From assembly GCA_903813345.2 (NCBI GenBank), contig CAIIXF020000005.1:38999375-39063374 (forward strand): a DNA stretch of 64,000 bases, read 5' to 3'. The stretch's first letter is position 1. Each line of letters begins with the position of its first letter. The notes below the pieces were generated by a model. It saw only the letters and a program-made list of their open reading frames with translations. It was not told the DNA's origin and made no database searches. This document shows positions 24,501-33,818 of this stretch, one piece after another. Both the position numbers and the translations under genes were made by a program. This stretch comes from Owenia fusiformis (taxonomy: Eukaryota > Annelida > Polychaeta > Sabellida > Oweniidae).

Positions 24501-27500
24501 TCCAAAATTGACAACACTTGGAGGAGTGGAAGGCAATTGGAACATATCCTTAACTGCTCATGTCGTCATTGCATTGTCTGGGGATTTAGGTCTCACAGGG
24601 GTACGTCATTTTTGATGTCATATATTTATTGTAGGTAGATATAATCAATGCCCCACGAATTGTCATACTTGTCACCTAGTGTGTACTAATTTCCCATGCA
24701 TTACCGGGACTACTTTAGGAAGCAGCAAGGGCGGCATCTGCAGCACGTGATATTGGAGCTTCATTTTTGGCAACCACACTTAATGATGTAGAGGACGCAT
24801 TTGATCTTGCCATTACGACATGGGCCTTACACACTGCAAACAATTACAAATCCATGGAATTCTTCAGAAAACTTAAAGAGATTGCACGAGCAGGTACAAT
24901 GGACTTATTTATTAACTCATTCAAATGTATGTCTTCAGGTGTTGTCTCGCCTACTACAGGTGTTTTTTGCTCTTAATGGTGAACTCGAAACTTAATTAGA
25001 AGTTACTTGCCATAAACACCCCTCCTTCTATCAGTGACGGGGTGGTGGTAAAAGAATCACACCCACCAATCCTTTGCTGATGGTGCAAGTGGTGTTGATA
25101 TATATCAACATATTACATGGTATGCTACAAATGCTTGATGAATGGTTACATTACAGATGCGCCCATATCTTTTGTTTAAAACAACAGATGCAGTGGCAGT
25201 GCCTCTTGACAAAAGACAAAGATATTCATTGTTTTGTTTTCAATAGCAAATTATGTGTTCATGTATACATATGGTGGTTTCTGGAGGAGAATCCATGATC
25301 TACCAATGTATGCCCCTGTCTTTAATACTGAGGCAAAGCATCCCACATTGCTTTTGTTTGTGCCGATGTGACAGAACTGCTGTTACTATAATCTAGCATA
25401 TCTGCCGTCCACATTCCAACTCCAGCTAGTTCCATCTGAGGAACAAGTTCATACTTATACTTCAGACTTTCTGGATCGTCATACCACATTTGATGGACTT
25501 GACCTGGAGAATTGTGTTTAAAATCATTTAAATTATAATTTCAGTCAATGCTTCGCGAATTTGTTACAATCAGCAGAATATTGTGTTTATTTCACACCAT
25601 CACATGGGTCATTTGTTTTTGTAACTTATCAATTATTTAAACACTACACTCACCTAGTTCATCCTTATAATTAAAATAAGGAGATTTGTTAGTGTTGTCC
25701 CATTTTCTGCCACCAATTGATGACGTCTTCAACAAAACCATTGCCTCTTTGTAAGCCGTCTCAACTCCGCTTCTTGGTCGCATATAGCAGTTATCCTATA
25801 GAAAAAGCCTGCGTTTTTGAATCGTTGTGGTTTATTCGTTTGACAGATATTTTAACGTGTCTATGACTTTTATTTATGTGTTGAGGTACCTTAGGAATGG
25901 TCAGATACTCGTATTATTTGTATGTGTTGTATCCATACTATCAGATCCGTTCTCTATTGATGGTTGTGGGAGTAACATATTTTTCAAAGGTTGGGTTTAA
26001 AGCTTTCCTGTTCCTTGGTGACTGACATCTTAATAAGGGCATCTTTGAAAATGTTTCGACGGATTATTTGCTATCATAAGGCTGTGTTACCTCTATTAGA
26101 TGGGTGCATGACTGGTTGTAGCCATACCATGGTACTCCAACAATGAGTTTATTCGATGGCACTCCAGAATCGATATATTCCTGTATCCCTAGACACAAAG
26201 ATATGGATAAAAATCCCAGTGCATTTGCTAACGACTTAGTATTTAATCGAACACATACGTCACATTGGACAATTAAATTGACCATATTTAGTTTTCATTT
26301 TATTAAATGTTATAAACATCTTATTAATATTATCAACTAAATACATTTGATTTACCTTTGATTGTCTGCAAAAGGCCCGAATTGGGACCAGCGTACGAAA
26401 GCACGATTTCAAATGGAAACCATTGATCATAGGACATCACGAATATGAAATCAATCATTTTAGACATCTCAACATAATTGTAGTATCGAAGACAGCATAT
26501 TGGAGACCACGGAGCATCGAATGATATCTAGAAGTAAAATCACACAAATTGTACTCGTACGAATCATTAGTATTTAAAAATTTAACATTCCTTATTAAGG
26601 TAAACAACATCGATGAGGACTGAGTAAGGGCTTTGTTTAAAAAAACTCCTACCTCATACCCACCTACCCACGTACGTGGGACATGATACCTTCTTTGAAG
26701 GGTTCAATTTTAAAGATCTTGGTTTATTAAATCTTAGTTTATGATGAATTATAGATGCATTTGTAACGACGACCCTTGATAGCAACGCTACTACATCCCA
26801 GCTGGGTTCGATTCCCACTCGGGGCATCGAATTTAGCACAATTTCTTTATCTGGCTTGTTGGACCTATCTATTCCCCTGGGGCGCCCTCGGGTCATTACA
26901 CATTAAAATGCATCCATATGCCTTTATTTATGGATCTGTCATCTGTCTTGTCATAAAATAAAGCCGGAATTGTAGAACTGTTAATAATTTGACTTATTTT
27001 GAGATTTAATAATCTTTAAAATTGAACCCTTCAATGACTGTATCATGTCCAACGTAGGTGAGTAGGTGGGTTTGAGGTAGGAGGTTCTTTATACAAAGCC
27101 CTGAGTAAGTCCTTTAAACCCTGGTTTGTTTTGTCAGTAATGGCAAAAGGAAACTTACTTGATAGCCACTAAAGTGACCTTTGAAAACTGCAGTAAGTTC
27201 AGACATAAATGCAGTTAAAGCTTTCGCGTCTTCTTCCATTCCAACTCTCGTGACATTGTACTCGTAATCTATATTGATTCCATCAAGATGGTTGTCCAAT
27301 GTGTACTGGAATTCAGTCAATATCCATTCGTATCTCCGAGAGGGAACTTGAAAGTCAGGCTGTTGAAGTAGCTGACTCAAATATATAACTGAAAATAGAA
27401 TATTTTTTAATTTCAGTATCACAGCGTGATAAAAGAAATAAATATATAAGCACAAGTGCCAAAGGGAAAGGACCAAAAGTTGTAATGGAACTTAGCAAGA

Positions 27501-30500
27501 AAAGTGCATACCAGTCATGAAAAACAAACCTCATATACCCCATTTGATATAAAACCCGGTATTTGGTAATCAAGAAACATCATTTGTGAGGATAAGACCT
27601 CTTTAAAGAGATCAACATAACTAGCTTACTCTAAATGCTACACCTACCTCTTGCGCCTTTACTATGAGCAAAGCACATCAGCTGTGCAATGGAGGTGTAG
27701 TTCTTATGTGTCCAGATAGTCGTGATTTTATTCCAATCAAATGCTTTCCAGTCAGTGTCAGGCGAACCGACATAAGCGAACACTTCTTTCCTAGTAGGCG
27801 TTGAAATAGGTTCACAAAGCTTATCGTCTGCACATGGGCATACCGATTCTCCCTTATTTGACATTGAAGTGTGGTGGTGATGGTGCTGTTGGTTTCGTTT
27901 GTCATTATCATCGATGATATTAGTGTTTATATTTTCCGCATTTGCCCCTCCGTTCATCAATTGTCTTGAAATGCATCCCGTGGTGAAGATTGGGAAAATT
28001 ACGAAAAGTAGAGTCAAAATAGTTTTGTGAAATTCGAATCCCATTATGATAAACAGTAATCATGTGTTGCAACATGTAGAGAACTCTCGATTATAGGACC
28101 TGACACATTCGCCTATCTACTTTGAATAAATATTATTATTTATAGATTTATAGTTACTTATTAACCCCATTAACCTTAAAAGACGCAGACAAAATAATTA
28201 TTACAATGATGCAGACGCTGGTACTGGTTGTTGGTTATGAAACATTGTGTGACGAAGTCATAGGTGACTCTATGTCAATGTATTTATTTCGCTTCGCATA
28301 TTTCCTTCGTAATGTCACTGTGATCTTTTCCACTGACTCATGTTCATAATCATTATGTTCTTCATTTCCTGTTTTGTTCTGAAATCATCTTAGTTTATGT
28401 TTAAATTGTAACAGCTGTTTTGATGTTCTTTGAGCTTAGTGTGATATTTCACATTGACTATTATACCAACAATTTAATTTCATCCGATTTTTATCTTCAG
28501 ATTAGAGCAGTTTTTAGACATGAGATAACTGACCAAATATGCAAAGTTTTTCAACCAATCGCATTAAAGAATTATTCTTGGGATATATGTAACAGACAAA
28601 CATATATGGAGTCAGCCAATGTGAAACTATGATGTTTAGTTATTATGTTTTTGACATTTTTGCATATTATGGGAGACTGCAACTTTTATAAACAAATGAA
28701 CTCCATTAACTTCTTAGTCTTTCTACAACTAACAGAAATGTAAATAATTCTACATGTACTTTACAAATGTGAATACAAATACATAATCTACATCAAATTT
28801 TATGAATTACTGTAAATATCATAGAACAACTTTTTAACTTGAAAATTAACTTATGTATATTTATTTAGGACATTAAAATAGGTAATGGATTAAAGGAGAC
28901 GATTCAATAATTGTTCATCCTGAGATCACTAGACGAAGCTCGGGCCTTCTATTGACATTTTATAATTTTAGATGAAAGAGAACAGTGGCCATATTGGGCA
29001 AATGGTGAAATAGGACCTTCTCCAATTGAGATGGTCGATGTTATTCCCTTTCTCTATCCAGTTGATGGCTATGATATTGAGGTACCTGCGGTCATGGCTA
29101 CGTCATATGCCTTGATGTGTTACGTGCATAACAATTACATTGATGAGGCTAGCAAGATCATGTATTGGATACAGCACAGAAGAAAGACGCTAGGTGGCTG
29201 GGCGTCTACCATGGTATAAATAAATGTTATGCTACAATATATTTTTAACAAATCACACTTTAATGAATTTTTGTAGATGTTCACAAAGGCGAAATTTTGA
29301 TCGAAATGTTGTAATCGATAATTGCAAATAATGGAAGCATCATATGTGTCTAATCCAATGACATGTTGTATATTTAGGACACGATCACAGCAATTCAAGC
29401 TTTACACAACTATGGATTGACCAATCCTAACCGTGACATCTATTATATGGAGGTGGAGGTCACAGCCACTTCAACACCCGGATGGAAAGAAGTCGTTGTA
29501 CTTGACAGGACAAACTTCAACGTGGCACAAGAAATAGAGGTGAAAATTCAAATGTATTCAAAGATGCCAACTCTTCATTCGAGTTATATTAATTACATTA
29601 GTGTAACACTATGACCCCTTGGAATATCTCCCTCTTCTTTCGATTTCTTAATTAGTTTTTGTCTGGGGGACCATATCATCTGGCAAGTAAATCTTATTAA
29701 GGCGAAGTAGTCCCTAGAGGACAATAATTTTACACGTTCGAGTACTACTACAGGTTCTCCTGACGTGTAAATGGACCTCCAAATTAACATGTAAAATAAA
29801 CTTTTTTATACACTGTTTTCAACGATTGTCATACATGGTTGATATTAGGTTGATATGGGAAATTGTTTTATGTGTTTTTCGTATTTCTTTCTTCAGATTC
29901 CTAATGTATACGGAAGCATTAAGATAACAGCAAGAGGTAACGGACTTGCGTTGATTCAGGTATGATAGCACAATTAGTAATATGTTCACATTAACAAAAA
30001 TCAAATGTAGTTTAAACAAATTGCTCCTGACTTAATATTTAATCGTGAGGCACAAAATAACTAAAATGCAAAAATAAAATCAATCAGATATTGTAATATT
30101 GGACATTTGTTTTCTTGTTTCGCGAGTTCTATGTATAACCATACTGGAATAAAAGGCATATAAATAACTACTAGTATTAGTTATTGTTATATTATTGTTA
30201 TTATTTACTAAAAAAGGAATGTGAACAATACTTACCATGTCAACAATTAATTGATGTCAAAATCCAAATTAAGGTTGAGACTGAGGTCAACGTAGAATTC
30301 CAAGACTTAATGGAACCAGGAGCTGATCTCCCCGAAGATCAAGACTTTGATAGTCATTTCGATTTGGAAATCTCGCTAGATTGGGCAGGGAGGAACTTTA
30401 GTACCATGTACATCACAACCTGCACACGGTAGGACTTTGTCCTCGAGCTCTAAATATATGTATTTTTGTAACATTGTTTTAGTGGTTGGTCTTCATATGT

Positions 30501-32165
30501 CAAAGGGTAAACTTATACTTATATTTGCATAATTGCGAGACAGAAAGCAAAAATGTAGTTTTATAATTCCCTTTTCAGGTGGGTCAGAACTGATTTGTCT
30601 CCTCATAGTCAATTGGCATTCATTGATTTGGAGATACCATCAGGATATTATATTATAAAGGAAGAATTGAGGAAACAACAGAAAAAATATCCTTTTATAA
30701 AGAGAAGCAAATACAGTGCGGAATCAAGGATGTTATCAATCTATTTTGAAAAGGTATAGTCTCACTCTAGTATGACGCGATATCTCAAAATTAATATTTA
30801 CATACATACATACAGAATCTGTCCATGGTTCTAAAAATGTGCCCTAAGCCTGTTGACTGCTTCGAAAAATGTATATGTACATGGTCAAGCTTACAGTATT
30901 CATTACTAACGTTGATTTTCAGATTGGAACGGATTGGATTTGTCCAAAGATTCGTGCGGATAGATGGTATCCTGTTGCCAATATTAGCATTCAAAATTTT
31001 GCCATAGTTGGAGAGTACTATGAGCCAGGTAAGAGAAAAGCAACTTACTGTTGAGGATATCTGTTACATGCTATTATCTTCCCATTTAGAGTGGGGTCTA
31101 AATTGTGCATATAAAGACCAACCTTAATGAACCAATTTCCAAAAATCAAACATGTCAAACATGGTATCATTAGAACTAAAAAAAAAAGATGCAAGGTGGT
31201 CATAATAAAAAAAGAAATATTACCATGAATACGAGTCTCAAAAGGAGTCAAGACTTTACAGACAAGATTTAAGGACGGAAAATTCAAAATATTTGGTGAA
31301 AAGATAATTATGTAATATTGGAAAAAAAACATTTTCAATACCGAATATACCGTATACTCAGTGTATTCGCAGTTTGTGTAGGTTTGACATAAAGTTCATT
31401 GTCACTTAGAATATTGTTACAGACATTTACATAAAAAAATATCTAGAAACTAGACCAGATCTGTCTGAAACAATGGAAACATCGGTCTTCTCATCACCCT
31501 CGTGTTGTACCTTACCCCGCGCGTTCAACTGTCACACTTAATTCGGTACATTACCTGTGGTTTTGTTTGAAAACTTAGACTATATCAGATATTGGATTCT
31601 GACTTCTATAGGCTTATATCTTTTGGAAATGGGACCCTGCTTCAGAGGAAATTTCCAAAATGGCTGCTCAATTCCAAATGGCTGTCATTTTAGCAGAAAT
31701 GTAATTCATAATACTCAAAAACCATTAACTGGATCTGGTTCAAATAAAATAGGTGCCTCGTATGTAGGGCTTCTACCAGAGATGGAGTTTCTAAAATGGT
31801 GCCATGTCATGGGTGTAGATTTTGTCAAAAGAGAAAATACTATGACTAATTCAAAATGATGAGTAAATTAATAAAATATGTTTTGTTCGGTTGGATCTGC
31901 TGTTTTTCTAGTTATTTTTGGATTAACAATAAATATGCTATGTTTCTTTTCAGAAATACAAAATGCAACACTTTACACAGTTTACAACTTGAACTTCCTT
32001 CACGTATGCCAGGTATGTGGGTCATTCGAGTGCCCCTACTGCCCACATTACAACACGGGAACACCAACAAATACATGGAACGTACATTCCTGTTTCCTGT
32101 ATATATTCGGAACGACCGTAGCATTATTTATAAGAATGAACAACATGTTCTTGGATTTTCGTTGA
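6518..32165 (+). CDS. Alpha-2-macroglobulin/TEP family protein with LDLa domain (Mcr/CD109-like), about 33 exons
   Basis: Secreted macroglobulin-complement-related protein of about 1,570 aa, normal length for the family. Exons: 6518-6639, 7859-8048, 9820-9988, 10448-10570, 12812-12888, 14333-14417, 14871-14967, 15243-15473, 15924-16112, 16322-16435, 16715-16777, 17253-17438, 18157-18306, 18595-18732, 19295-19343, 20437-20550, 20900-21032, 21260-21377, 21724-21837, 22263-22382, 22568-22696, 23139-23310, 23620-23808, 23992-24070, 24327-24600, 24719-24893, 28972-29213, 29378-29539, 29897-29959, 30274-30428, 30579-30753, 30923-31028, 31954-32165. All have AG/GT borders and join in frame, except the 5-6 junction: using donor 12884 with acceptor 14343 is in frame, or a small exon is missed. 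Order: signal peptide (residues 1-25), MG domains, SRDMMPSSRMIVSYIKHGEV (MG6), LDLa (about 661-699), MG7, thioester-type domain without the Cys (about 960-1300), receptor-binding domain, Cys-rich tail (CQVCGSFECPYC) like insect Mcr/TEPs. Family roles are innate immunity and, for Mcr, septate junctions; which applies here is unknown. Confidence 0.93.
7102..7509. mobile_element. Foldback MITE, 408 bp, in macroglobulin intron 1
   Basis: Ends CACGCGGTCCTAACT and AGTTAGGACCGCGTG are exact reverse complements. The arms remain similar for about 100 bp (TTTTTGACCTACCGGATGTTTG, ATCAAGGATTACGAGTCTCAT against their complements at about 7430-7480). A second, tighter palindrome sits at the centre (GAGTCCCT...GGTCCCCAGCTGT / ACAGCTGGGGACC...AGGGACTC, about 7261-7350). 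No coding sequence. Confidence 0.85.
8640..9250 (+). repeat. Dispersed repeat rich in TGACCT/AGGTCA, copy 1
   Basis: It starts GGTTGGCGATCGGCGGTC, then CTGTAACAAATTCCTACAACTTCC, then degenerate internal units of the form TTCAAATCTGACT / GATTTGACCTTCAATGACC / TTCTCAAGGTCAAAAAAGGTC, and ends GACATTTTGTCATGTTAATG. The same order and orientation occur at 58690-59345. The middle is a set of imperfect tandem units. It lies in intron 2 of the macroglobulin gene. Confidence 0.75.
10677..10822. mobile_element. Half copy of the 33086-33715 MITE family
   Basis: GGTCAGGCCTTCTAGACTTCC... followed by CTCGCGAACTA, GAACCATGGTTCTGACAACG and CGAATATCG resembles the terminal arm of the element at 33086-33715 (CAGGCCTCCTAGACTTTC...). 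Only one arm is seen; it abuts the Tc1/mariner-like element that starts at 10823, which probably interrupted it. Confidence 0.55.
10823..11805. mobile_element. Decayed Tc1/mariner-superfamily transposon with an internally inverted transposase remnant
   Basis: The ends are TACAGGGTGGG and CCCACCCTGTA inside TA. Long subterminal inverted repeats pair about 10859-11010 with 11510-11663. Inside, minus-strand 11236-11042 encodes YIFQQDSAPDHRPKVTMEYL, the DxA.H region of Tc1/mariner transposases. From about 11223 the plus strand encodes the transposase C-terminus with stops (GHLEQCIVVNGYTPQTIDQL, then LPQELLDLAIYQF, RLHVIVKMNDG). The two pieces face opposite ways, so the interior was inverted. It is inactive. 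Its termini match several short elements in the window. Confidence 0.75.
13020..13890. repeat. Inverted-repeat element in macroglobulin intron 5
   Basis: CTTAACAATGGAAATTGTTCCGGACGTGTTTT near 13035-13070 returns reversed as AAAACACGTCCGGGACAATCTCCACTGTTAA at about 13845-13875, with extra CACGTC blocks at 13080, 13460 and 13820. This is probably a non-autonomous DNA transposon. Any coding exon joining macroglobulin exons 5 and 6 would have to lie here or nearby; none is convincing. Confidence 0.6.
14102..14324. mobile_element. TACAGGGTG-type MITE (Tc1/mariner derived) ending 8 bp before a splice acceptor
   Basis: It starts TACAGGGTGTGTAAG and ends TGAGACACCCTGTA, TA-bounded, about 223 bp, AT-rich and non-coding. 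The right end lies only 6-8 bases before the ATTGCAG acceptor of macroglobulin exon 6, so the pyrimidine-rich tract and probable branch point of that exon are transposon sequence. Confidence 0.7.
15540..15725 (+). repeat. Single decayed unit of the 162-bp minisatellite family
   Basis: Contains GCACAAAATCCAAAATGACTGGC, CAGGGTGCCAGGAATTGGACAGTTCTAGATTC and GAATCCATCAAACTGTTTGCCTGGAAATGAGGAC in the same order as the units at both window edges. It is a lone dispersed copy in intron 8 of the macroglobulin gene. Confidence 0.6.
16957..17230. mobile_element. MITE with GGGGCGTAGCCAG termini, ending 22 bp before exon 12
   Basis: It begins GGGGCGTAGCCAG and ends CTGGCTACGCCC, with G-rich/C-rich subterminal inverted repeats (GGGGGGGTGCGATCGC and GCGATCGCACCC types). 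The flanks GAACAACATC and ATGAACATC may be a degraded 8-9 bp target-site duplication. The acceptor CTTTTTCAG of macroglobulin exon 12 (17253) follows directly. A lone GGGGCGTAGCCAG end is found at 56704. Confidence 0.75.
18907..20436. other. Macroglobulin introns without further recognisable content
   Basis: Apart from the short exon 15 (19295-19343), this AT-rich stretch shows no second gene, RNA gene or clear transposon. Confidence 0.4.
20437..20550 (+). CDS. Exon 16 of the macroglobulin gene: LDL-receptor class A domain
   Basis: This exon encodes a full LDLa module: six cysteines in the usual spacing and the calcium-binding end DCLDGADEMGC, whose last Cys codon is split with the next exon (T|GT). 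Both borders are phase 1, the classic symmetrical phase for a shuffled module. It follows the MG6 part and the stretch where A2M proteins have the protease bait region. Drosophila Mcr also has an LDLa at this place (established knowledge), which supports an Mcr-like assignment over vertebrate A2M, C3 or CD109. Confidence 0.92.
21512..21565. mobile_element. Minimal 54-bp mariner-type hairpin
   Basis: TACGAGGGTTGATC at the left and GATCAACCCTCGTA at the right are exact inverted repeats with only about 26 bp between them. ACGAGGGTTGATCAAAAAGTTCC is a familiar mariner-family terminal sequence. The element appears to have lost its whole interior. It lies in macroglobulin intron 18. Confidence 0.75.
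23326..23409. mobile_element. Miniature MULE-type MITE, 84 bp, with exact 9-bp TSD
   Basis: CATCCTCC...GGAGGATG termini are the same as those of the element at 2611-2857, sharing CAGGGCTTCAAAATCCAGAAT at the left and TACGGATTCTGGACACCTGC at the right. ACATTCAAC flanks it on both sides (23317-23325 and 23410-23418). It begins only 15 bp after the donor of macroglobulin exon 22, and its left target-site duplication starts 6 bases into the intron. Confidence 0.9.
23620..23808 (+). CDS. Exon 23 of the macroglobulin gene: start of thioester domain, thioester motif lost
   Basis: The exon reads GDVIGPGFYREKLEADELLG, then LPRATSEDYFFEFTQNLWYL. Typical members have LPxGCGEQxMxxFAPxxYVLxYL here. The frame of the motif is kept (L-P, E, aromatic-rich helix, NLWYLKYF, QLTYET) but Cys is replaced by Thr and Gln by Asp, so no internal thioester can form. 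The next exons continue the alpha-toroid (HKQDDGGYAMFYRD, LTAHVVIALSG, EMTAYALL-like IEVPAVMATSYALM). A covalent opsonin or protease-trap role is therefore unlikely for this protein. Confidence 0.9.
25322..28044 (-). CDS. CTBS: Di-N-acetylchitobiase (GH18), six exons, nested in a macroglobulin intron
   Basis: Lysosomal glycosidase that splits chitobiose cores, GlcNAc-GlcNAc, from the reducing end of degraded N-glycans. Exons in transcript order: 28044-27648, 27388-27159, 26527-26356, 26188-26091, 25795-25654, 25503-25322; all have GT-AG borders and join in frame to 406 aa, close to the mammalian enzyme. The start carries a hydrophobic signal (TILTLLFVIFPIFTTGC), then a His-rich linker, the family opener CPCADDKLCEPI, and MCFAHSKGARV. 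The GH18 catalytic motif DGINIDYE (DxxDxDxE form) is intact in exon 2. Further family marks are SFDAPWSP, FIFVMSYDQW, KLIVGVPWYGY, QMWYDDPESL and GVGMWTADMLDYS. The whole gene lies on the opposite strand inside the 24894-28971 intron of the macroglobulin gene. It looks fully functional. Confidence 0.96.
26627..27102. mobile_element. Palindromic MITE with tRNA-like B box inside a chitobiase intron
   Basis: The left arm AGGGCTTTGTTTAAAAAAACTCCTACCTC...CCACCTACCCACGTACG...GACATGATAC is mirrored at the right by GTATCATGTCCAACGTAGG...GAGGTAGGAGGTT...CAAAGCCCT; the flanks share CTGAGTA (26620-26626 and 27101-27107). Inside, GGTTCGATTCC at 26804-26814 is a perfect pol III B box, embedded in a tRNA-like context (CAGCTGGGTTCGATTCCCACTC) but with no complete cloverleaf or clear A box. 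The element lies between chitobiase exons 2 and 3. Confidence 0.75.
28045..28971. other. Chitobiase upstream region within the macroglobulin intron
   Basis: This region separates the nested chitobiase start codon from macroglobulin exon 27 and must hold the chitobiase promoter. I see no convincing TATA box or other gene. Confidence 0.4.
31240..31860 (+). repeat. Decayed copies of the 162-bp-unit dispersed repeat
   Basis: AGGAGTCAAGACTTTACAGACAAGATTTAAGGACGGAAAATTC at about 31245-31290, and blocks such as CAAAATGGCTGCTCAATTCC, AAAATGGTGCCATG at 31660-31810, belong to the same family as the edge minisatellites. Here they are single and diverged, in the last intron of the macroglobulin gene. 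Confidence 0.55.
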
Positions 32166-32697
32166 TATCAATATGGATAAATGTATTTTACACATACTAT
32201 TAGAAAGGAATCCTGTACTAGTGCGCATGTCTCACTCCTGTCAGTAACACTTACATGTAACATTGAAACAATATGCATAACTACTGTGATAGACCTAGTG
32301 AACTAATATAATATAAGGATGGTAGGATTTCTTTAAAACTTCTTTTCTGGTTCACATCAGAACAGAGCATTAAAACTGAGGTTTAAACCAAGGAATCCGA
32401 CTAAACTAACTGTATCAATGCTTTGAATGAAGGCGGTAAATTCCTAAATTCTTTTTTTTCACATTGCAAAGGATTTGTGTGGCATCACTTGAAGGAATGA
32501 TTTTTGCAAGGAAACTTTTTGCATGGGTTTTGCAAGGTTTGACATTTTGACCTGCATATGCACCTACCTTTCTATTCCTTATTATATTATTTATAGGTTT
32601 TAATCATGCATATTTCTGTGATCTAATTGGTTGATTTTGATATATCATGCCTAGCTTTTTTTGATACACACATTTCACGCACTATCACTCACTGTAA

Positions 32698-32952
32698 AAC
32701 CTGTCACATTTGCTCTACGTAGAAAATCTACTATCGGCTCAGTGATTTACAGTACATAGAGTCGGTGTAGAATTATTATCGGTCACCGTAGAAGTTAACT
32801 AGCCGTAGCCAAACCTTAGACAGGTTCCACGGAACCCGTATGGTAGAGTATCTGACCTTAGAATTTTCACGGCAGCGTAAAATTTCTATTGGGCATGGAA
32901 AAAATAGACCGTAATAGACCGTAAAGCCGCCGTAGCAAATGTGACTGGGATT
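32698..32952. mobile_element. Probable MITE, about 255 bp
   Basis: AACCTGTCACATTTGCTCTACG at the left and GCCGTAGCAAATGTGACTGGG at the right form imperfect terminal inverted repeats; the inside is unusually rich in CCGTA/TACGG. It lies downstream of the macroglobulin stop codon. No coding sequence. Confidence 0.6.
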
Positions 32953-33085
32953 TAAATAAATATATAATGATACTAACATTTGCTCATAAAAGTTATAGAA
33001 AAAACAGTTCTATATTTTTAATTATTGACATGCAGTTGCGATCTATAAATGCATCAAAAACCGAACGTTTTTTATTCTGCCATGT

Positions 33086-33715
33086 ACAGGCCTCCTAGAC
33101 TTTCAACAACGCGAACACCAGTTCTGTGCTCACGAACTACTTTCTTTAAGCTCGAACAACGATTCTCACCATTTCCTCGCTCCCAAACTATTTCTCGAAA
33201 AAGTCCGTAATTTTATTCTTATTATTACGCATAACTAAATTCCAGCAAGTGTTTTTATTTGGAATACTTTCCCAGTTTCCATGCATGTTTTCAAGATAAC
33301 GTACAGCATCTTCAAGCTCTGGGAAAGACAAAACATTGGGACTACTTTGCAATTCCACGCATTGACATTTTCAGTGAAATGGCTGGGTAATAAAAACAAA
33401 TACATGGGTTTTCATTGGCGGCGGAGAGTTGACTCTATTGAAAAACACATGTATAAGGGTCAATGTAAACTGCAACCAGACTCCGATCCTGTTGTTGCTT
33501 GTAATTGGAATCTCAAATACCTGGATGCACTATGTACAAATTGTTCGCGAGCACGGATCTCTCTTTGCGAGTGGAGAAATATGTTCGCGAGCGAGGAAAT
33601 GGTGGTGCGCGACTAAAGATTTCACGTTCGCAACGTGAGAATCGTGGTTCGAGCGCAAGGAACGTAGTTCGCGAGCTCAGAACTGATGTTCGCGTTGGAA
33701 GTCTAGGAGGCCTGA
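33086..33715. mobile_element. MITE, about 630 bp, with GCGAAC-rich arms
   Basis: CAGGCCTCCTAGACTTTCAACAACGCGAACACCAG at the left is mirrored by CTGATGTTCGCGTTGGAAGTCTAGGAGGCCTG at the right, and GTTCGCGAGC/GCTCACGAAC blocks continue inwards. The interior has no recognisable gene. A half copy is at 10677-10822. It lies between the macroglobulin 3' end and the GT15-like gene 3' end. Confidence 0.8.
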
Positions 33716-33818
33716 TGTAACCGATTGTGCAACACCTTATACAATAAATTCCACTTGTATCAAGCATTGTATGGAACTTAAGCGTCAATGTCGATGTCGA
33801 CATTCAAACATTTAGTCT

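Noticed and set aside
26770-26830. tRNA gene
   Set aside because: Only the B box and T arm look tRNA-like; acceptor stem pairing and an A box at proper distance are not visible.
32040-32165. GPI or membrane anchor at the macroglobulin C-terminus (hydrophobic FLYIFGTTVALFI)
   Set aside because: The stretch is short and followed by charged and polar residues; CD109-type anchoring cannot be supported from this alone.
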